A DNA stretch of 6,430 nt from Burkholderiales bacterium (GTDB lineage: Bacteria; Pseudomonadota; Gammaproteobacteria; Burkholderiales; Burkholderiaceae_A): assembly GCA_030834045.1 (NCBI GenBank), contig JAURFZ010000080.1:1-6430 (forward strand), in the 5' to 3' direction. The notes under the pieces are model-generated. The model saw only the letters and a program-made list of their open reading frames with translations. It was not told the origin of the DNA and ran no database searches. The position numbers and the translations under genes were made by a program. Below, piece after piece: positions 4,708 to 6,430 of this stretch (its first letter is position 1; each line of letters starts with the position of its first letter).

Positions 4708-6430
4708 TCATGCCCGCTCCCAGGCGTGAAAGCGCTCCAGCCAGCCCAAAAGACGATGCGGCGCATGAGCCCGCTTCCATTGGCCGGCCGCATATTTATT
4801 TGCCTCAGACAACGTGGGATAGGTGTGGATGGTGCCGAGAATCTTGTTCAAACCTAAGCCGTGCTTCATGGCAAGCACATATTCAGCCAAGAGGTCGCCC
4901 GCATGTTCGCCAACGATCGTGACACCCAAGATCTTGTCCTTGCCAGGTGCGGTCAGTACCTTAACAAAACCATGGGCCGTACCGTCGGCAATAGCGCGAT
5001 CCAAGTCGTCCATGCCATAGCGGGTGACTTCATAGGCCACACCCTGCTCGCGAGCCTCGGTCTCGGAGAGCCCCACGCGCGCGACTTCCGGGTCGGTGAA
5101 GGTCGCCCAGGGAATAACGGTGTAGTCCGCCTTAAACCTTTTGAAACGTCCAAATAGCGCGTTGACTGAGGCATACCAGGCTTGGTGCGCAGCGGTGTGG
5201 GTAAACTGAAATGGTCCTGCCACATCGCCGACAGCATAGATGTTGGGGTAGAGGGTCTGCAGGAAGGCGTTGGTTTGGATGGTCTTTTGCGGCGTAAGGG
5301 GAATACCAAGCTCCTCAAGCCCGTAGCCCGTGACGCGGGGACGACGACCCACTGCGCACAACAACTGATCGAAAGCAATTGGCAGCTCCTCATCACCGTG
5401 CCGGATGATGAGGCGTTTCTCACCCTCGCAGGCGTCCACTCGAATCGCCTGATGACTGGTGAGCACATTGACCCCATCAACGCGCAGCGAGGCGGCCACC
5501 AGATCGCTTACCTCGGGATCCTCCCTCAACATTAGGCGCGGCGCCATCTCAACCAGAGTCACTGCGCTGCCCAGGCAGGCAAAACTCTGTGCGAGTTCAC
5601 AGCCAATTGGGCCTCCCCCCAGCACAACCAAGCGCTTGGGTAATTCAGTGAGGCCCCAGATCGTGTCACTGGTGAGAAACTCAGCCTCCTTTAGCCCTGG
5701 AATAGGCGGCACAAACGGACTGGCGCCCGCCGCAATGACAATACTGCGGGTGGTCAGTGTCCGGACTGAACCATCGGCTTGGCGAATCTCCACCGTCCAG
5801 GGCGAGGTGATACGCGCATGACCTTTAAGCACCTCCACGCCGAGCGAGGTGTAGCGCTCCACTGAATCATGGGGTTCGATCGCCCCAATGACCCCATGCA
5901 CGCGACGCATCACGCCCGCAAAATCGACTTCACCAAGAACGTCTCGAATACCAAGCCTGTGGGCATTTCGAAGCTGCTTCATGGCCTTGGCCGAGCGAAT
6001 TAATGCCTTGCTGGGAACGCAGCCATAATTTAAACAGTCACCGCCCATCTTGTGGCCCTCGATGAGAGTGACCTTGGCCCTGACAGCCGCTGCAATATAG
6101 GCCGACACCAGCCCACCGGCCCCCGCGCCGATGACCACCAGGTTACGGTCAAACCGTGCGGGCCGTGGCCATCGTGCATAGAGCTTGCGTCTTTGCAGGA
6201 CGTCTACCATAACCTTCGCCATCAGGGGGAAGACACCAAGCAGCACCAGGCTGGCGATCAACCCGGGCGAGAGCACGTCTGCAGCCGTATCGATCGCAGC
6301 CAGTTGAGTGCCTGCATTGACGTAGACTGCCGTGCCAACCAACATACCAATCTGGCTGACGATATAAAACCGACGGGCTCCAAGTGTGGTCAGCCCCATC
6401 AACAGATTAATCAGCCAGAACGGAAATAAG
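4708..6430 (-). CDS. VTT/TVP38 domain fused to FAD-dependent disulfide oxidoreductase (N-terminus beyond the window)
   Basis: The reading frame is open to the right edge, so the 573 visible residues lack the true N-terminus. A TTG at 6402 is an internal leucine codon, not a start. Visible residues 1-75 (LFPFWLINLLMGLTTLG, then VSQIGML, TAVYVNAGTQLA, and a hydrophobic helix at about 54-75) are the end of a DedA-like VTT membrane domain. The enzyme follows. FAD Rossmann VVIGAGAGG is at 98-106, and redox pair GGDCLNYGCVPSKAL has Cys132 and Cys137. NAD(P) site VVLGGGPIGCE is at 268-278, ending in VTLVE, whose acidic end suggests NADH. IYAVGDVAG is at 397-405. The C-terminal active-site motif is HTYPTLSE (535-542), with Tyr where dihydrolipoamide dehydrogenase has the catalytic His. 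There is no C-terminal vicinal Cys pair, and where a fused N-terminal domain is visible it is VTT rather than HMA, so it is probably not a true mercuric reductase. The substrate is unknown. Confidence 0.9.
   Translation of the reverse strand, partial: LFPFWLINLLMGLTTLGARRFYIVSQIGMLVGTAVYVNAGTQLAAIDTAADVLSPGLIASLVLLGVFPLMAKVMVDVLQRRKLYARWPRPARFDRNLVVIGAGAGGLVSAYIAAAVRAKVTLIEGHKMGGDCLNYGCVPSKALIRSAKAMKQLRNAHRLGIRDVLGEVDFAGVMRRVHGVIGAIEPHDSVERYTSLGVEVLKGHARITSPWTVEIRQADGSVRTLTTRSIVIAAGASPFVPPIPGLKEAEFLTSDTIWGLTELPKRLVVLGGGPIGCELAQSFACLGSAVTLVEMAPRLMLREDPEVSDLVAASLRVDGVNVLTSHQAIRVDACEGEKRLIIRHGDEELPIAFDQLLCAVGRRPRVTGYGLEELGIPLTPQKTIQTNAFLQTLYPNIYAVGDVAGPFQFTHTAAHQAWYASVNALFGRFKRFKADYTVIPWATFTDPEVARVGLSETEAREQGVAYEVTRYGMDDLDRAIADGTAHGFVKVLTAPGKDKILGVTIVGEHAGDLLAEYVLAMKHGLGLNKILGTIHTYPTLSEANKYAAGQWKRAHAPHRLLGWLERFHAWERA

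Noticed and set aside
4861..5535. Plus-strand open frames opposite the oxidoreductase, as well as those at 405-706, 2829-3134 and 6052-6429
   Set aside because: They are antisense shadows of well-supported genes, with low-complexity Arg/Pro/Ser-rich or otherwise unrecognisable translations.
4708..6402. Complete mercuric reductase gene starting at 6402
   Set aside because: The codon at 6402 is TTG and the frame stays open to the edge with VTT-domain residues (FPFWLINL) before it. The visible N-terminal part is a VTT rather than an HMA domain, there is no C-terminal Cys pair, and the gene is truncated by the window.
1..6430. tRNA genes, CRISPR arrays, insertion sequences or attachment sites
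   Set aside because: Apart from two spacers of under 170 bases, the window is filled with coding sequence. No repeat arrays, transposase motifs or tRNA-like folds were seen.

Overview
The window reads as a bacterial chromosome segment, most likely from a Pseudomonadota (gamma- or beta-proteobacterium, plausibly aquatic). The evidence is the gene families present, the short ATGA overlaps between genes and the moderate-to-high GC. No rRNA or other taxonomic marker is present, so this is inference. All genes lie on the minus strand, so they are read from right to left. Both window edges cut genes.

Right part (6430 to 2260): four tightly packed genes that look like one operon. First is a large FAD/NAD(P) disulfide oxidoreductase whose upstream part is a membrane VTT (TVP38/TMEM64, DedA-like) domain running off the window. 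Next come a family 2 glycosyltransferase of the TIGR04283 type and a nucleotidyl/glycosyl-transferase-like protein of the TIGR04282 (DUF2064) type. Last is a TIGR03169-type FAD oxidoreductase of the kind usually fused to or found next to SelD. The last three genes are joined by two ATGA stop/start overlaps. TIGR04282 and TIGR04283 were first named 'rSAM/selenodomain-associated' and are now usually labelled arsenosugar-biosynthesis transferases, because they travel with ArsM (arsenite methyltransferase) and the radical SAM protein ArsS. Neither ArsM nor ArsS is in the window. If the assignment is right, they may lie upstream, beyond position 6430.

Middle (2259 to 1774): a short spacer with a 25-bp imperfect palindrome, then a small stand-alone SpoIIAA-like STAS/SEC14 protein.

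Left part (1773 to 1): a 164-bp spacer with two hairpin-forming inverted repeats, then a SulP-family anion transporter with its own C-terminal STAS domain. A universal stress protein gene follows immediately and runs off the left edge. SulP plus Usp looks like a two-gene operon. Sampled lines suggest about 50% GC in this half and about 55 to 68% in the oxidoreductase/transferase operon, so the two halves may have different histories.
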